Source: Parahaliea aestuarii (lineage in GTDB: Bacteria > Pseudomonadota > Gammaproteobacteria > Pseudomonadales > Halieaceae). From it: a stretch of 64,000 bases of DNA. How positions within the stretch are numbered: the first letter of the stretch is position 1; every line of letters begins with the position of its first letter. The notes beneath the pieces were generated by a model. That model made no database searches. It saw nothing but the letters and a program-made list of their open reading frames with translations, and was not told where the DNA came from. Below are positions 47,091-59,760 of the stretch, piece by piece. The position numbers and the translations under genes are program-made. The stretch covers positions 124,001 through 188,000 of the forward strand of contig NZ_VRYZ01000008.1 in assembly GCF_008064635.1 (NCBI RefSeq), written 5' to 3'.

Positions 47091-48281
47091 ATGAATCCAC
47101 AGCTCGAGCTGCTGCACCCCTACCCCTTTGAGAAATTGCGCGAACTGTTCGCCGACATTACCCCCAGCGCCGCGCACAGCCCGGTCGCCCTGTCCATCGG
47201 CGAACCGCGCCACGCCTCACCGCCCTTCGTGCTGGAAACCCTGGCCGGGCATCTGGACAAGCTGGCCAACTACCCCGCCACGGCCGGCATTGCGGCGCTG
47301 CGGGAAGCCATCGCCAGCTGGCTGACCGGCCGTTTCCAGTTGCCGGGTGTCGACCCCGAACGCCAGGTGCTGCCGGTCAACGGCACCCGGGAAGCCCTGT
47401 TCGCCATCGCCCAGGCGGTGATTGCGCCGGGCAGTGGCGCCAGCGTGATCTGCCCCAACCCCTTCTACCAGATCTATGAAGGGGCGGCCCTGCTGGCGGG
47501 AGCAGAGCCGGTGTTTATCGACTGTTTGGCCGACAACGGGTTCATACCCGACTTCGACAGCATCGATGAAGCACAGTGGCAACGCTGCCAGCTGCTGTAC
47601 CTGTGCAGCCCCGGCAACCCCAGCGGCGCGGTACTGCCACTGGAAACCCTGCAGCAACTGATCGCCCTGGCGCGGCAATACGACTTTGTTATCGCCAGCG
47701 ACGAGTGCTACTCCGAGATCTACCCGGACGAGGGCAATCCACCCCCGGGTCTGCTGCAGGCCTGCGCGGCGATGGGCGATACCGACTACCGCAACTGCCT
47801 GGTATTCCACAGCCTGTCCAAGCGCTCCAACCTGCCCGGCCTGCGCTCCGGCTTTGTTGCCGGCGATGCCGACCTGATCGGGAAATTCCTGCGCTACCGC
47901 ACCTACCACGGCTGCGCCATGCCACTGCATCACCAGTACGCCAGCATCGCGGCCTGGGGCGACGAGGCGCACGTGGTGGAAAACCGCCGCCTGTACCGGC
48001 AAAAATTTGACGCCGTGCTGGGCATCCTGGGCGGCCATCTCGATGCCTGCCGTCCCGATGCCGGTTTCTACCTGTGGCCCGCCACACCGATCGCCGACAC
48101 CGACTTCGCCCGCGCCCTGCTGCGCGACGCCAACGTCACCGTCCTGCCCGGCCGCTACCTGGCCCGCGATGCCGGCAGGGGCAATCCGGGTGAAGGACGG
48201 GTGCGCATGGCACTGGTAGCCGAACCGGCGGCCTGTGTGGACGCGGCCGAACGCATTGTCGATGTCATAAAAGGGCTGTAA
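47091..48281 (+). CDS. dapC: Succinyldiaminopimelate transaminase
   Basis: A 396-residue PLP aminotransferase. The Lys is in HSLSKRSNLPGLRSGF, and SPGNPSGAVLP with SDECYSEIYPDEG are fold-type I landmarks. This glnD-linked form is DapC in gammaproteobacteria; it converts the substrate made downstream of DapD in lysine synthesis. Confidence 0.93.
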   Translation: MNPQLELLHPYPFEKLRELFADITPSAAHSPVALSIGEPRHASPPFVLETLAGHLDKLANYPATAGIAALREAIASWLTGRFQLPGVDPERQVLPVNGTREALFAIAQAVIAPGSGASVICPNPFYQIYEGAALLAGAEPVFIDCLADNGFIPDFDSIDEAQWQRCQLLYLCSPGNPSGAVLPLETLQQLIALARQYDFVIASDECYSEIYPDEGNPPPGLLQACAAMGDTDYRNCLVFHSLSKRSNLPGLRSGFVAGDADLIGKFLRYRTYHGCAMPLHHQYASIAAWGDEAHVVENRRLYRQKFDAVLGILGGHLDACRPDAGFYLWPATPIADTDFARALLRDANVTVLPGRYLARDAGRGNPGEGRVRMALVAEPAACVDAAERIVDVIKGL

Positions 48282-48285
48282 GGCC

Positions 48286-48942
48286 GTGCTGAAAAAAGCC
48301 GAGCGGGTTGACTACATCCTGCAGCGCCTGCAGCAACTCTACCCCGAAACCCCGGTGCCGCTGGATCACACTGACGCCTTTACGCTGCTGGTAGCGGTAT
48401 TGCTGTCGGCCCAGTGCACCGACGAACGGGTCAACCAGGTCACCCCCGCCCTCTTCGCGCTGGCCGATAACCCGGTGGACATGGCGGCGCTGGATGTGGA
48501 GCAGATTCGCGCGATAATCCGCCCCTGTGGCCTGTCACCGCAAAAGTCAAAGGCGATCAAGCGCCTGTCGGAGATCCTGCTGGAGGAGCACGGCGGCGAG
48601 GTGCCGGCGAATATGGAAGCGCTGGAGCGCCTGCCCGGAGTCGGCCACAAGACGGCCAGTGTGGTGATGTCGCAGGCCTTTGGGGTGCCGGCTTTCCCGG
48701 TGGACACGCATATCCACCGCCTGGCCCAGCGCTGGGGGCTGACCAGCGGCAAGAATGTGGTGCAGACGGAGCGCGACCTGAAACGGCTGTTCCCGGAGGC
48801 CTACTGGAACCGGCTGCATCTGCAGATTATTTTCTACGGGCGGGAGTTTTGTACGGCCCGCGGCTGTGATGGCCGGGTGTGTGAGATCTGCCGCACCTGT
48901 TATCCGGAGCGGAAGCATCCGAAGAGGACGTTGAAGGCCTGA
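48286..48942 (+). CDS. nth: Endonuclease III, atypical Fe-S spacing
   Basis: A 218-residue base-excision DNA glycosylase/lyase. The helix-hairpin-helix LPGVGHKTASVV (Lys) and the catalytic Asp in FPVDTHIHRL are intact. The C-terminal cysteines read C-x4-C-x4-C-x2-C-x2-C (FCTARGCDGRVCEICRTCYP) instead of C-x6-C-x2-C-x5-C of E. coli Nth, so which four hold the [4Fe-4S] cluster is unclear. The start is GTG. Confidence 0.93.
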   Translation: MLKKAERVDYILQRLQQLYPETPVPLDHTDAFTLLVAVLLSAQCTDERVNQVTPALFALADNPVDMAALDVEQIRAIIRPCGLSPQKSKAIKRLSEILLEEHGGEVPANMEALERLPGVGHKTASVVMSQAFGVPAFPVDTHIHRLAQRWGLTSGKNVVQTERDLKRLFPEAYWNRLHLQIIFYGREFCTARGCDGRVCEICRTCYPERKHPKRTLKA

Positions 48943-49419
48943 ACGTTCTAACGTGAGCGGCTGGTTTCGAATTTTTGCAGGGCAGTTACGGCAAGAACGA
49001 ACCTGATATATGCAGTGGCGGCGCGGCCACCGGGAATGCCTTCGATTCTGGCTATCTACCAATCAAGTAAGCCGGCACCCGCTCTTTCTGCTTTCTTCAA
49101 TATCCTGCCGCACCACCGCCGGCGGTTCTGGCCAGATCCTCCGATGCTTAAATCGAAGGGACGTCGTCGGAGAGGCCCTTGGCGGACTCTACGAGGCATG
49201 GATGCCGAGTAGAAGCGTACACGGACGTATTCACAGCGTGTCCGCAAAGGGTCTCTCCGATGGCGGCCCGCCACCAACCTGGTCAACAGGAGAAGCAAAG
49301 AGTCTTTGCAAACCCAAAGCGGAAAGCACTGGCGCCGCCAAAACCAACACTTGTAACCCCCCAACCAACCCGGTTAGCATGCGGTGAGCCTCCCAACTAA
49401 ATAACAATGGGTGTCAGCT
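48943..49419. other. Intergenic region with repeat element B
   Basis: About 475 bp between nth and hppA. The main feature is the 96-bp palindromic element. The rest (48943-49165 and 49262-49419) shows no gene, and I could not place a promoter for hppA with confidence. Confidence 0.5.
49166..49261 (+). repeat. 96-bp palindromic element, copy B
   Basis: It has 21-bp arms (49166-49186 and 49241-49261, 18 of 21 paired) and a 54-bp core identical to copy A at 47 positions. It lies in the opposite orientation to copy A, about 21 kb away. Confidence 0.8.
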
Positions 49420-51408
<1,989 letters not shown>

Positions 51409-51463
51409 CCGGGTTCACAACCCTGGGCAGAAGTCCGCCCCGGACTGGCACGATCCGGAGCGG

Positions 51464-51494
51464 AACCCCCGCAGCTGTCTAGAATGGGGGTTTT
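51464..51494 (+). terminator. Terminator after hppA
   Basis: AACCCCC (51464-51470) pairs with GGGGGTT (51486-51492) and is followed by T residues; the loop is 15 nt. It lies 56 bp past the stop. Confidence 0.7.
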
Positions 51495-51533
51495 GAACTA
51501 GCCTTGAATAATAAAGGGGCACCGGGGGTAAGT

Positions 51534-52181
51534 ATGATCGTGGACGGTGACAACCTGTTTCAGTGCATGTCGCGGATGATCGCCGAGGGTTGCGAACCCA
51601 CAGAGAACGAACAACTGCTCTGGGATCGCTACGGCGAAACCGTCGCCATCCTCATTATCGATTCGTCCGGTTTTTCCCGCACCTCACAGCGCCACGGTAT
51701 TGTCCATTTTCTGACCCGCCTGATGCAGCTGCGGCAGATCTGCGAAGCCATCATGCAGCAGCACCACTGCAAACGCCTGCACTTTGAAGCCGACAACGCC
51801 TTCGCCACGTTCAATAGCGCCGCTGATGCTGTGCGCGCGGCACTCACCCTGCAAAGGGCTGTATACCGCTCCGGCCTCATGCTGAATGAACAGGAGCGTT
51901 TCCGGATCAGCGCCGGCATCGGCTATGGCAGACTGCTCTACTCCGAGACCCTGGAGGGCTATTTCGGAGAAGAAATGAACATTGCCTCCAAATTGGGTGA
52001 AGACGTTGCCTGTGGCGATGAAGTGCTGATCTCGGAAGCAGTCTATCGCGCCGCCAGCGAGGTGATGCCGCAGGACCTCCAGCCCTGCAAGGTCGAGATA
52101 TCCGGTATCAGCCTGAGTTACTACCGCTACTGCTTCCAGCCGGAGTCACCGGGTGTGCGGGAAGTTCGAGCCGGTCGCTAA
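51534..52181 (+). CDS. Class III nucleotide cyclase-like protein
   Basis: A 215-residue soluble protein; the ATG at 51534 with GGGGG upstream is chosen. The cyclase fold shows ILIIDSSGFSR (first metal Asp), HFEADNAFATF (second Asp) and YFGEEMNIASKLGEDVA (Asn kept, catalytic Arg replaced by Lys). The substrate Lys of KxxGD is His. It may be a low-activity or regulatory cyclase homolog. It stands alone after hppA. Confidence 0.75.
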   Translation: MIVDGDNLFQCMSRMIAEGCEPTENEQLLWDRYGETVAILIIDSSGFSRTSQRHGIVHFLTRLMQLRQICEAIMQQHHCKRLHFEADNAFATFNSAADAVRAALTLQRAVYRSGLMLNEQERFRISAGIGYGRLLYSETLEGYFGEEMNIASKLGEDVACGDEVLISEAVYRAASEVMPQDLQPCKVEISGISLSYYRYCFQPESPGVREVRAGR

Positions 52182-52193
52182 TCTGCCTGGCAA

Positions 52194-52625
52194 TCAGAAA
52201 AACAGCGCCAGGGCCGCCCTGATCACCATCACCCACAGCGCCAGGGAAGCCACCAGGTAAACCAGGAAGCGGTGCATGACCTTGTTGTACGAACAGTGCA
52301 CCAGACTGTGCAGGCAGCGAAACACCACAAATACCCAGGCGCAGGTGACGTAGAAACTGTCCACCTGGGTGTAGACGGTGAGATACAGGCACAGGGCGTA
52401 AAAGACGACCGGCAGTTCCACCAGGTTGCGCAGGTTGTTGGCCGGCGCCTGTACCGGGGCCGGCAACAGCGATTCCACATCCCCCGGCGCTTTCAATTGT
52501 TCCGCATCGATGTTGTTGGCGCCGAGATAGGCCATGCGGCGAACGAACATGACCAGCCACACCACCATCGTCAGCAGGAACATGATCATTACGGGGGCCG
52601 CCAGGCCCTGCAGGGAAGCATTCAT
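52194..52625 (-). CDS. MAPEG family membrane protein
   Basis: A 143-residue protein with four hydrophobic helices. RAYLGANN-like MAYLGANN follows the first helix and NNLRNLVELPVVFYAL (the family N-E-P core) the second. MAPEG proteins include glutathione-dependent enzymes; substrate unknown. The start at 52625 is chosen because it begins just before the first helix. Confidence 0.85.
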   Translation of the reverse strand: MNASLQGLAAPVMIMFLLTMVVWLVMFVRRMAYLGANNIDAEQLKAPGDVESLLPAPVQAPANNLRNLVELPVVFYALCLYLTVYTQVDSFYVTCAWVFVVFRCLHSLVHCSYNKVMHRFLVYLVASLALWVMVIRAALALFF

Positions 52626-52769
52626 CGGGTCATCCTTATTCTGGTTATGATTTGGAAGCACCACGATAGCAAAGCAGCGCATTCGTGCGCTACAACCGAT
52701 CCTGCCGATTTGCTATGCTACGCGCCCTCTGCAACACCCCCTTCATATCCATTTCGCAGGAGCGCCCCG

Positions 52770-53126
52770 GTGATTACTCTCTACGGCATCAAGAACTGCG
52801 ACACCGTGAAGAAAGCCCGGCGCTGGCTGGACGAACACGGTATCGACTACCGCTTCCACGATTTCCGCGAGGACGGCCTGAGCAAGGCACAAGTGGAGGG
52901 CTGGATTGCCGAACTGGGCTGGGAAAACCTGCTGAACAAGCGCAGCACCAGCTGGAAGGCACTGCCTCCGGAGCAGCGCGATTCGATGGATGAGCGCAGC
53001 GCCACAGGCGCGGTGCTGGAACAACCCACCCTGATCAAGCGCCCCCTGCTGGACACCGGCAAGGAGCGGCGCACCGGCTTCAAGGCCACCGATTACCAGG
53101 CGCTTTTCAGCCGCCATACCCTCTGA
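52770..53126 (+). CDS. ArsC/Spx family protein (YffB-like)
   Basis: A 118-residue thioredoxin-fold protein from a GTG with AGGAG 7 bases ahead. YGIKNCDTVKKARRWL carries one Cys, and the C-terminal LIKRPLLDTG fits the ArsC/Spx family. YffB-type proteins often neighbour dapD/dapE, as here; exact function unknown. Confidence 0.88.
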   Translation: MITLYGIKNCDTVKKARRWLDEHGIDYRFHDFREDGLSKAQVEGWIAELGWENLLNKRSTSWKALPPEQRDSMDERSATGAVLEQPTLIKRPLLDTGKERRTGFKATDYQALFSRHTL

Positions 53127-53148
53127 ATACAGCACAGGAATTTGCACC

Positions 53149-54168
53149 ATGACAGACGCGGCATTCGCCTATGGACTCGGCATCGGTACCCACAACAGCA
53201 AGGGCGAATGGCTGGAAGTCTATTTCCCCCGGCCCCTGCTCAATCCCTCCCCGGCCCTGGCCGAAGCACTGGCCGGCTGCGACAACCAGAGCGCCCTTGA
53301 CGGCGGTGCACTGACGGCCCTGAAGGACAAACTGGGCGCCGCCGGTGAGGCCGCCGAAGCGGCGCTGGTTGGCCAGCTTGCCGACAGCCAGTCGCCAGTG
53401 GTGGCAGTGTTGTTATCTGGCGATACCGCCCCTACCTCGGTGCCGGAGGCCTACCTCAAGCTGCACCTGCTGTCCCACCGCCTGGTCAAGCCCCACGGCA
53501 CCGTGCTGGACGGCATGTTCGGGATACTGCCGAATGTGGCCTGGACCAGCGAGGGCGCCGTCGCCGTGGACGAACTGCCGGCGCGCCAGCTGGCCGCGCG
53601 CCTGCGCGGCGAAACCCTGGAAGTCAGCTGCGTGGACAAATTCCCCAAGATGACCAACTACGTGGTGCCCACCGGCGTGCGTATCGCCCACACCGCGCGG
53701 GTGCGCCTGGGCGCCTACCTCGGCGAGGGCACCACCATCATGCACGAGGGCTTCGTCAACTTTAACGCCGGCACCGAGGGCCCCGGCATGATCGAGGGTC
53801 GCATCTCCGCCGGCGTCAGCGTGGGCGCGGGCTCCGACCTCGGCGGCGGCTGCTCCACCATGGGCACCCTGTCCGGCGGCGGCAATGTGATCATCTCCGT
53901 GGGCAAGGAGTGCCTGCTGGGCGCCAATGCCGGCATCGGCATTCCCCTGGGGGACCGCTGCACCGTGGAGGCCGGACTCTACCTGACCGCCGGCACCAAG
54001 GTGCTGATGCTGGACGCCGATGGCAAGGTAGTGGAAACCGCCAAGGCGCGCGACCTGGCGGGCAAGTCCGACCTGCTGTTCCGCCGCAACTCGACCAACG
54101 GCGCAGTGGAATGCCTGACCAACCGCAGTGCCATTGAACTCAATCACGAACTACACGCCCACAACTGA
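53149..54168 (+). CDS. dapD: Tetrahydrodipicolinate N-succinyltransferase
   Basis: A 339-residue enzyme of the long (Pseudomonas-type) DapD group. The N-terminal region differs from the 274-residue E. coli form; the hexapeptide helix with AYLGEGTTIMHEGFVNFNAG and GGGCSTMGTLSGGG follows. It forms N-succinyl-2-amino-6-ketopimelate for lysine and peptidoglycan. AGGAA lies before the ATG. Confidence 0.95.
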   Translation: MTDAAFAYGLGIGTHNSKGEWLEVYFPRPLLNPSPALAEALAGCDNQSALDGGALTALKDKLGAAGEAAEAALVGQLADSQSPVVAVLLSGDTAPTSVPEAYLKLHLLSHRLVKPHGTVLDGMFGILPNVAWTSEGAVAVDELPARQLAARLRGETLEVSCVDKFPKMTNYVVPTGVRIAHTARVRLGAYLGEGTTIMHEGFVNFNAGTEGPGMIEGRISAGVSVGAGSDLGGGCSTMGTLSGGGNVIISVGKECLLGANAGIGIPLGDRCTVEAGLYLTAGTKVLMLDADGKVVETAKARDLAGKSDLLFRRNSTNGAVECLTNRSAIELNHELHAHN

Positions 54169-56049
<1,881 letters not shown>

Positions 56050-56082
56050 GATGATTGTTCCCCGCAGTGAAAAGCGCCCAGC

Positions 56083-56877
56083 TTACCCCTTAGCGCCGAG
56101 CGTCGCGAGCACGTGCACATCAAAGCGCACCGCCTTGCCGCGGATCGCGTGGGAGGGCTTGTGCGCATCCAGTGGCGGGGCCTTCAGCGGGCGTTTGACC
56201 ACCACCCTGGCAACCGGCTGTTGCAGTGCCCAGCGCAGCAGCACCTCGCTGTCGCCTTCGTCTTCGGGAATACCGATCAGGCGCTGGAACAGCGCCATCT
56301 CTTTCTTCACGGCGGCACTCTTGCCGCGGTGAGGAAACATGGGATCGAGGTAGATCACATCGACAGCCGCCAGCGATGGGCCGGGCAACTGCCGGGCATC
56401 ACCCGCTGCCAGCTGCATGCGCCGGGCGGTTGCCCGCAACCACTCGTCGTCGCTGCAGCGGGCCTGCTCCAGGCCCGATGCCAGCAAGGCAGCCACCACC
56501 GCGTGGCGCTCACAGAGCGTGACCTCGCAGCCGAGATCCGCCAGTACAAAGCTATCGCGACCAAGACCAGCCGTGGCGTCCAGTACCCGCAGCGGCGATT
56601 TGCGCCCCACGCCTATTGCCTTGCCGAGCAATTCATTCTGGCCACCGCGGCGGCGCTGACGCATACGCCCGCCGCCAAAATCGACACTGACCGGCCCCGG
56701 CGCCCCGGGTCCGCTCTGCACGAGGGCGAGGCGCCCCTGTTGCAGGCTCAGCAGCAAATCGGGGGGCGTCGGTGCAAGGGATTCTATCAGGGGCAATCCC
56801 AGCTCACCGGCCAGCGCCTGCAGACGCTCCCTGTCCTCGTCGTTGTCACAAACGACAGCCAGGCGCGGCGTATCCAT
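56083..56877 (-). CDS. rsmJ: 16S rRNA m2G1516 methyltransferase
   Basis: A 264-residue SAM enzyme. LLGKAIGVGRKSPLRVLDATAGLGRDSFVLADLG is the SAM motif region (positions about 83-115), and VIYLDPMFPHRGKSA is the catalytic DPMFP loop. It starts 3 bp after the HD gene. Confidence 0.94.
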   Translation of the reverse strand: MDTPRLAVVCDNDEDRERLQALAGELGLPLIESLAPTPPDLLLSLQQGRLALVQSGPGAPGPVSVDFGGGRMRQRRRGGQNELLGKAIGVGRKSPLRVLDATAGLGRDSFVLADLGCEVTLCERHAVVAALLASGLEQARCSDDEWLRATARRMQLAAGDARQLPGPSLAAVDVIYLDPMFPHRGKSAAVKKEMALFQRLIGIPEDEGDSEVLLRWALQQPVARVVVKRPLKAPPLDAHKPSHAIRGKAVRFDVHVLATLGAKG

Positions 56878-56880
56878 CGA

Positions 56881-57777
56881 TCAGGCGTGTTCGCCGCGGG
56901 ACTGACGCGACTCCAAGCGGGCGTAGTTGGCGGCGATGGCCTCCATGTAGGGATTGCCGTCACCGAAGTGGCGGGCTGCGTAGTGGTAGGCCCCGTTGAA
57001 GCCCTCTTCCAGGCGTTCACGGATGACCCAGCGGATAAAGGCCGGGGTGGAATCCAGCAGGTCATCCGGTGTGCGGTAGGTGGCACCGAGATAACCCTCT
57101 GCCTGCACACCGGCGAGGCCACCTTCGACAAACTCGGCGAACAGACGATCGCGGCACTTTTCAACGTAGTTGGCATCGGACAGCTGGGCGATAAGATCGG
57201 CGGTGCCCATCAGTTCACCCAGCCTTCTTTCGGCGGCACTGCGAGCCGGTAGCGAGTCCGGGTGGCGTGAACAATTGGTGAATTGCACCGCCCTGGAGGC
57301 CGGCCCGACCAGGCGCCGCAGGCCAACCGTGGGCAGGTAGTCCTGCAACCAGCGGGCGCTGCGGCTGACGTGAACTCGGGTGTAGGCGGCGCCGTTTTGA
57401 TGCCGGGTATCGTGCGTACGGCGGATATAGCCGGAATCGTGAAACAACGCCGCACACAGTCCGGCCAGCGCCAGGTCTGCGCCCAGCCGCTCCTTTTCCG
57501 GGACGCTGTGCTCGTGACCGTCGATGAGTCGCACCATGGCCAGGGTGACATCAAGCACGTGCTGGATGTCGTGATAACCCACATCGCAGGCGTGAAAGCC
57601 GGGGTAATCTCCGCGGTACAGGCGGACGAAATCCTCCACCAGCCCCGCTATCGTATCCCGGGAGAGGTCGGGATAATGCCGGCTGAACAACCGGCAAATC
57701 TCGGCAGTCACCGCGTCTGCGCTGGTTACATCCACGGTCGCGGTCACATCGAGATGTGCGAGGCGGCGCTTTGGCAT
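56881..57777 (-). CDS. HD phosphodiesterase-like protein
   Basis: A 298-residue soluble protein. Residues 65-120 have YHDIQHVLDV and CAALFHDSGY, the metal pattern of class I cyclic-nucleotide phosphodiesterases. Further His are in RRTHDTRHQNG. Its ATG lies 1 bp after the stop of a cyclase-like gene, so a synthase/hydrolase pair for a cyclic nucleotide is plausible. Other HD hydrolase roles are possible. Confidence 0.7.
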   Translation of the reverse strand: MPKRRLAHLDVTATVDVTSADAVTAEICRLFSRHYPDLSRDTIAGLVEDFVRLYRGDYPGFHACDVGYHDIQHVLDVTLAMVRLIDGHEHSVPEKERLGADLALAGLCAALFHDSGYIRRTHDTRHQNGAAYTRVHVSRSARWLQDYLPTVGLRRLVGPASRAVQFTNCSRHPDSLPARSAAERRLGELMGTADLIAQLSDANYVEKCRDRLFAEFVEGGLAGVQAEGYLGATYRTPDDLLDSTPAFIRWVIRERLEEGFNGAYHYAARHFGDGNPYMEAIAANYARLESRQSRGEHA

Positions 57778-57778
57778 T

Positions 57779-59077
57779 CTATTCTTTCGGCCCCCGGTCT
57801 CGCGGCAGGTTGCGCAGCAGGCTGGCAAGATCTTCTATGGATTTGTCGATCGAAGCCGCCGGCTGCTGGCGGGCATCCGGGGCCATATCATCCGCTTCCT
57901 CGTCAAAATCCAGGTTCGCCCCCTCGAGGCCCAGCTTCAGAGCACCATCGGCAAACTCGATATCCAGTTCCAGGTTGTAGGCGGTGCGCGACAGGCCGTG
58001 CTTGTCGATCACGCGAAAGCGGCGGGCCGCGCGGCGCTCCCCGACCTCGTTTTCACCGGTCAGGCCGCAGCGCATGCTGACGATGGATTTTCCGGAGAGC
58101 TGGATACCCTCCACCGTGCCCAGGGCCCTGCTGCAATGCTTGACGAAGGCCGGCGCCCGCATCGACTCCACACTGCCGTCATCGCGGCGCACCTGCGCGC
58201 TGAAGTTTCCCACCAGCACCTGGTGGGGCCTGGCAAGATCCACCATGCGGGCGAGGTCGATGGTGACATCACCCACGATGTAGCTGAATACGGTGGGGTT
58301 GACGCCTTCGGCCTGATAGAGCTCGTAGTGACTGCCGGCGTGGTAGGCGCAGCGAATCACCGGCACGGTATTGCCGCGGGACGCCGCCCTGGCCACCGCG
58401 TTGTCCGCCACTACCAGCAGCAGAAAGGTGAACAGGTCCTGGTTGGCGGTCGGGCTGTTGTCGCGGTTCCACACGTAGTAGCCGTCGCCGGTGGTGGTGC
58501 GGGCGAAGTTGATATCCACACCCTTGCCCTGCAACTTGTTGTAGGCCGAGTTCATGGAGTAAGAGAGGCTGTTGAGCTGACTGGCCTGTTCAAACGGGGT
58601 GAACAGGGAAAATTCCGCAATATCGAACAGCAGCACGCCGCGGCAGTCGACATAGCTGATGCCATAGCGCTTGATCAGTTGCTCCACGGCGCCCTGTACC
58701 GCGGGTTCTTCAGCCAGGGCGGTTTCCAGCTTGATAAAACTGGGGGCCACATCCAGTCGCGCGGCAATGGCGAACAGATCTTCCCGCGACTTGCGCCGGC
58801 TGCCGGAAATCAGCTCGCGCACGAAGTGCTCGTTGTCGCTGCCATCATCACCGGGGTGAGCGCAGTAGTTGCCGAGAAAATAGTGGGGGACAAACAGCAC
58901 CAGCAGGCCGCGCTCGTCGGCGCTCCAGCACAGTACGATGTTCTGACCCAGCCGCCACTGCTTGCGCAGAGTGGATTCCAGCGATTTGAGGTTACCGCGC
59001 TGGACCAGGCTGATGACGGTTGCACCGTCCTTCCGCGGCGCCTCACCTTCCCTGTGCTTTCCGGATTGTTCGTCCAT
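57779..59077 (-). CDS. Class III cyclase-like signalling protein
   Basis: A 432-residue soluble protein. Residues about 140-290 form a cyclase-like domain: LLFDIAEFSLF (first Asp), TTTGDGYYVW (second Asp) and VTIDLARMVDLA (Arg kept, Asn changed to Asp). The C-terminus has a small separate region. The ATG at 59077 is used because a -10 (TATAAT) overlaps the ATG further upstream. It is first in an operon with the HD gene and rsmJ. The product, if any, is unknown. Confidence 0.65.
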   Translation of the reverse strand: MDEQSGKHREGEAPRKDGATVISLVQRGNLKSLESTLRKQWRLGQNIVLCWSADERGLLVLFVPHYFLGNYCAHPGDDGSDNEHFVRELISGSRRKSREDLFAIAARLDVAPSFIKLETALAEEPAVQGAVEQLIKRYGISYVDCRGVLLFDIAEFSLFTPFEQASQLNSLSYSMNSAYNKLQGKGVDINFARTTTGDGYYVWNRDNSPTANQDLFTFLLLVVADNAVARAASRGNTVPVIRCAYHAGSHYELYQAEGVNPTVFSYIVGDVTIDLARMVDLARPHQVLVGNFSAQVRRDDGSVESMRAPAFVKHCSRALGTVEGIQLSGKSIVSMRCGLTGENEVGERRAARRFRVIDKHGLSRTAYNLELDIEFADGALKLGLEGANLDFDEEADDMAPDARQQPAASIDKSIEDLASLLRNLPRDRGPKE

Positions 59078-59111
59078 GGGGTGCTCGTAATTGGCCGTCT
59101 GAAGAGCTAGC

Positions 59112-59141
59112 ATTATATTACCCGGCCAGCAGCGACGTCAC
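59112..59141 (-). promoter_or_regulatory. Promoter of the cyclase-like operon
   Basis: On the minus strand: GTGACG (59136-59141), an 18-bp spacer and a perfect TATAAT (59112-59117). It also explains why the upstream in-frame ATG at 59113 is not the start. Confidence 0.55.
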
Positions 59142-59247
59142 GGCGGCGACTGGCCGTAGCGACCCGCCACAGCAGCATTCCGCCCCGATCACTCCAGGCG
59201 GCATCATTCCGGGTACCACGTACAACGCTGTTAATAAGAGTATCCTC

Positions 59248-59751
59248 ATGCGACACCCCATCCCTGGCGTACTGGTCTTGCTTGTTTCCTGCCTGCTCGG
59301 CGCCTGCCAGCAGTACGACGTCACTGTCAATGAGCGCCGGGTCTACACGCCGCTGCCCCTGTTCACCGACTACAGCGCTGCCGATCCATCACTGCAGCGC
59401 TGCCTGGAGAGCACCATCGACAGCCACAAAATCTCCAGCGCGAGCCAGCTGCAGGAACTGTCCTGCCGCAACGCCGGCATCCGCAGCCTGGAGGGGCTGG
59501 CCACCTTCAGCAGCCTGCGCAGCCTCGATCTCAGTGGCAACCAGATCGACAACATCACTGTCCTCGCCGACGTGTTCAACCTGGAATCGCTTTATCTCAG
59601 CGACAACCAGATTGTCGACCCCCTGCCCCTGGCCGAGCTGCAGGCCCTGAACAGTGTCGACCTGGCCGGTAACCGCAGCCTGCGCTGCCCGGATCGCCAG
59701 GCCCTGTTGCGAGTGAGCCACCTGCGCCTGCCCGTTCACTGCGACAACTAG
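59248..59751 (+). CDS. Leucine-rich-repeat lipoprotein
   Basis: A 167-residue lipoprotein: signal and lipobox LLGAC. About four LRR units follow (LQELSCRNAGIRSLEGLATFS, LRSLDLSGNQIDNI, LESLYLSDNQIVDP, LNSVDLAGNRSLRC). The internal Cys may cap the solenoid. A binding role at the outer membrane is likely. It precedes the acyltransferase by 9 bp. Confidence 0.8.
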   Translation: MRHPIPGVLVLLVSCLLGACQQYDVTVNERRVYTPLPLFTDYSAADPSLQRCLESTIDSHKISSASQLQELSCRNAGIRSLEGLATFSSLRSLDLSGNQIDNITVLADVFNLESLYLSDNQIVDPLPLAELQALNSVDLAGNRSLRCPDRQALLRVSHLRLPVHCDN

Positions 59752-59760
59752 CAGCGCTTC

